Shown piece after piece: positions 21,136 to 22,206 of a DNA stretch of 22,206 bases. The position numbers were made by a program, and so were the translations under genes. The notes under the pieces are model-generated. The model had not been told where the DNA came from. It saw nothing but the letters and a program-made list of their open reading frames with translations, and searched no databases. Within the stretch, counting starts at the first letter, position 1. Every line of letters begins with the position of its first letter. Source of the stretch: a virus. The stretch covers positions 1 through 22,206 of IMG/VR virus record IMGVR_UViG_3300007038_000027, one strand, 5' to 3'.

Positions 21136-21358
21136 GGGAGTCCTCCTCGGGCCCGGCCGTCTCCGAGACGCCAAACCGGCCCAGCGAGACGCCCCGGTAG
21201 TACCTGGAGCCGACCAGGGTGAGACAGCCAAAGGCCAACGCGCAGACGTTCGACCAGGGCAGGGTGATGCCGATCGTCGAGACGGCCATCACGAACAACA
21301 GGACGGCCAGTCCAGCGATCTCGGGCTTCTCGTCGATGAAGTTGAAGTAGTCAGTCAT
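21122..21358 (-). CDS. Two-TM small membrane protein, holin candidate
   Basis: A short N-terminus (MTDYFNFIDEKP) is followed by TM1 (EIAGLAVLLFVMAVSTIGIT), a short turn, TM2 (VCALAFGCLTLVGSRYY) and a charged C-terminal tail ending in EEDSHDGG. Size (78 aa), two TMs and position directly downstream of the endolysin fit a class II holin. Holins have little sequence signature, so this rests on topology and context. It overlaps the endolysin gene by 8 nt and the next gene by 14 nt. Confidence 0.72.
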   Translation of the reverse strand: MTDYFNFIDEKPEIAGLAVLLFVMAVSTIGITLPWSNVCALAFGCLTLVGSRYYRGVSLGRFGVSETAGPEEDSHDGG

Positions 21359-21950
21359 GGTCTGTGTCCCAGTGGTCGAGAGTCAGTCGGTAGGTGCAAT
21401 GGATGTCTGCAAAGTCGCGCTTGCCTTTAATGACGCCTTCCCCGGTCTGGCCGTCGCCCAGAAGCCCCGAGGCGTTCCCCTCAATGGTCGGGACCCGCTG
21501 GTTGACCGGCCGACCGGCGACCAGGGCGATATGCGACCCGAGGCCGCGGTTGTAGTCGCCCACGGTGATGATGTCCCCGGCCCTAAGCTCCTGGAGCCCC
21601 GGCTCCCGTGGGGCCGAGTCCCATCGGCTGCCATCGACCAGCTTGGCCGTGGACGCCAGGGGCCCGGAGGCGACCGACTCTTTGAGCGGCCCATCGGCCA
21701 CTTGCCGGCCACACCATCCGACGAACAGGCCGCACCAAGATTGGAAGGGCTTGTCTCGCCACTGCTCGGTATAGGTCCCATCGGAATACTGGTCCAGAAA
21801 CCACTGCCATCCGAGGTCCTCGAAGTACCGTTCGATGAGGTCCGGGGTCGGCTCCTGGCCGGCATCGAAGTCTCGGACGGGCCGCTCCCACTCCTCCTGG
21901 GCGACGTGGACCAAGTCCAGGGCCAACGATTGCGCGTTCGGAGTGTTCAT
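21351..21950 (-). CDS. CHAP-type endolysin (cysteine amidase/peptidase)
   Basis: This is a 199-aa protein. SWCGLFVGW places the nucleophile Cys73, LRAGDIITVGDYNRGLGSHIALVAG gives His140 in the usual context, and TIEGNAS gives Glu157/Asn159 as the third catalytic position, which is the CHAP/NlpC-like order. The N-terminal 65 residues are helical and could be a substrate-binding or regulatory part. No signal peptide is present, consistent with holin-dependent export. The ATG at 21950 overlaps the upstream stop by 1 nt. A virion-associated peptidase is an alternative, but three small membrane genes downstream favour a lysis role. Confidence 0.82.
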   Translation of the reverse strand: MNTPNAQSLALDLVHVAQEEWERPVRDFDAGQEPTPDLIERYFEDLGWQWFLDQYSDGTYTEQWRDKPFQSWCGLFVGWCGRQVADGPLKESVASGPLASTAKLVDGSRWDSAPREPGLQELRAGDIITVGDYNRGLGSHIALVAGRPVNQRVPTIEGNASGLLGDGQTGEGVIKGKRDFADIHCTYRLTLDHWDTDHD

Positions 21951-22206
21951 CACGATTGTACCTCTTCGATCAGCGTCGAGAGTGTCTCGGGACGTGTGAC
22001 GCATCGCCCGCCCGCCTCTTCGATGGCGGCCTCCAGCTCAGCCCCGTCCGGGACCGGCCCATCCCAGGCCCGGCAGGTCCGACCCTGGGCGTCTGTGATC
22101 TCGACCCCGTCCCCGAGGTAGTGAGGGCCGTAGGCCGCTTCCATACGCTGGACGAACTGGTCGACTGTCTCCAGGTCCGTCGCCGGGATGCAAAACGCGT
22201 AGGCTT
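21950..22206 (-). CDS. Unknown protein, 5' end outside window
   Basis: The frame is open through the right edge of the window. An internal ATG at 22144 lacks a ribosome binding site, and the upstream residues (AYAFCIPATDLETVDQFVQR) read like normal protein, so the gene probably starts beyond 22206. The visible part is helical and acidic, ending TLSTLIEEVQS, with no recognised domain. It is the upstream neighbour of the endolysin in the leftward cassette. Confidence 0.7.
   Translation of the reverse strand, partial: AYAFCIPATDLETVDQFVQRMEAAYGPHYLGDGVEITDAQGRTCRAWDGPVPDGAELEAAIEEAGGRCVTRPETLSTLIEEVQS

Noticed and set aside
1-22206. CRISPR arrays, insertion sequences, integrase or attachment sites
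   Set aside because: I found no spaced repeat array, transposase or recombinase gene in either strand. The only tandem repeats are the 30-bp duplication and the 10-bp iterons.

Overview
The window is a piece of a tailed double-stranded DNA phage genome (Caudoviricetes, HK97-type head genes) from a high-GC bacterial host. The evidence is a leftward head-packaging block, a rightward replication block and a leftward lysis block, all tightly packed with overlapping ATGA-type junctions and GGAG-type ribosome binding sites. Bacterial -35/-10 promoters argue against an archaeal host. Many proteins are rich in Asp and Glu. I see no integrase or repressor, and the DNA polymerase carries a T7-like Tyr, so a virulent phage is the simplest reading, but the window is incomplete at both ends.

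Layout. 1-6498 is leftward: four small unknown genes and a small membrane protein, two more unknowns, small and large terminase, a portal fused to a MuF-like head morphogenesis domain, and a truncated prohead protease. 6499-7187 is a 689-base non-coding divergent region with ten TGGACA boxes, 10-bp iteron-like repeats, an AT-rich patch and a 27-nt alternating purine-pyrimidine tract. It is the best candidate for a replication origin and control region. 7188-20184 is rightward: a PrimPol-type primase and a separate D5/SF3-like helicase, a coiled-coil protein, a Cas4/AddB-like Fe-S nuclease with helix-hairpin-helix motifs, an SNF2-like helicase, an acidic unknown, a possible ssDNA-binding protein, a family A DNA polymerase, a RuvC-like resolvase, a metallophosphoesterase and a small orphan. 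20193-20248 holds a terminator at the convergent junction. 20262-22206 is a leftward lysis-like cassette: CHAP-type endolysin, two-TM holin candidate, a TM/coiled-coil protein, and two overlapping membrane or secreted proteins laid out like Rz/Rz1 spanins.

The replication block is the unusual part. Four promoters share an upstream AAATC element, a TTGAC-like -35 and a TAYGST -10. A fifth, consensus-type promoter drives the last gene. In four of the five cases a GC-rich hairpin begins at or next to the predicted transcript start. Three intergenic gaps (before the SNF2 helicase, the SSB-like gene and the polymerase) contain tRNA or tRNA-like elements. One is a recognisable tRNA-His(GTG). Two sit in tandem 3 nt apart with complete acceptor and T arms but abnormal cores. 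Most of these genes are preceded by a leader of the type CAACGGGAGC, and reverse complements of that leader recur in the same gaps, once in the loop of a hairpin.
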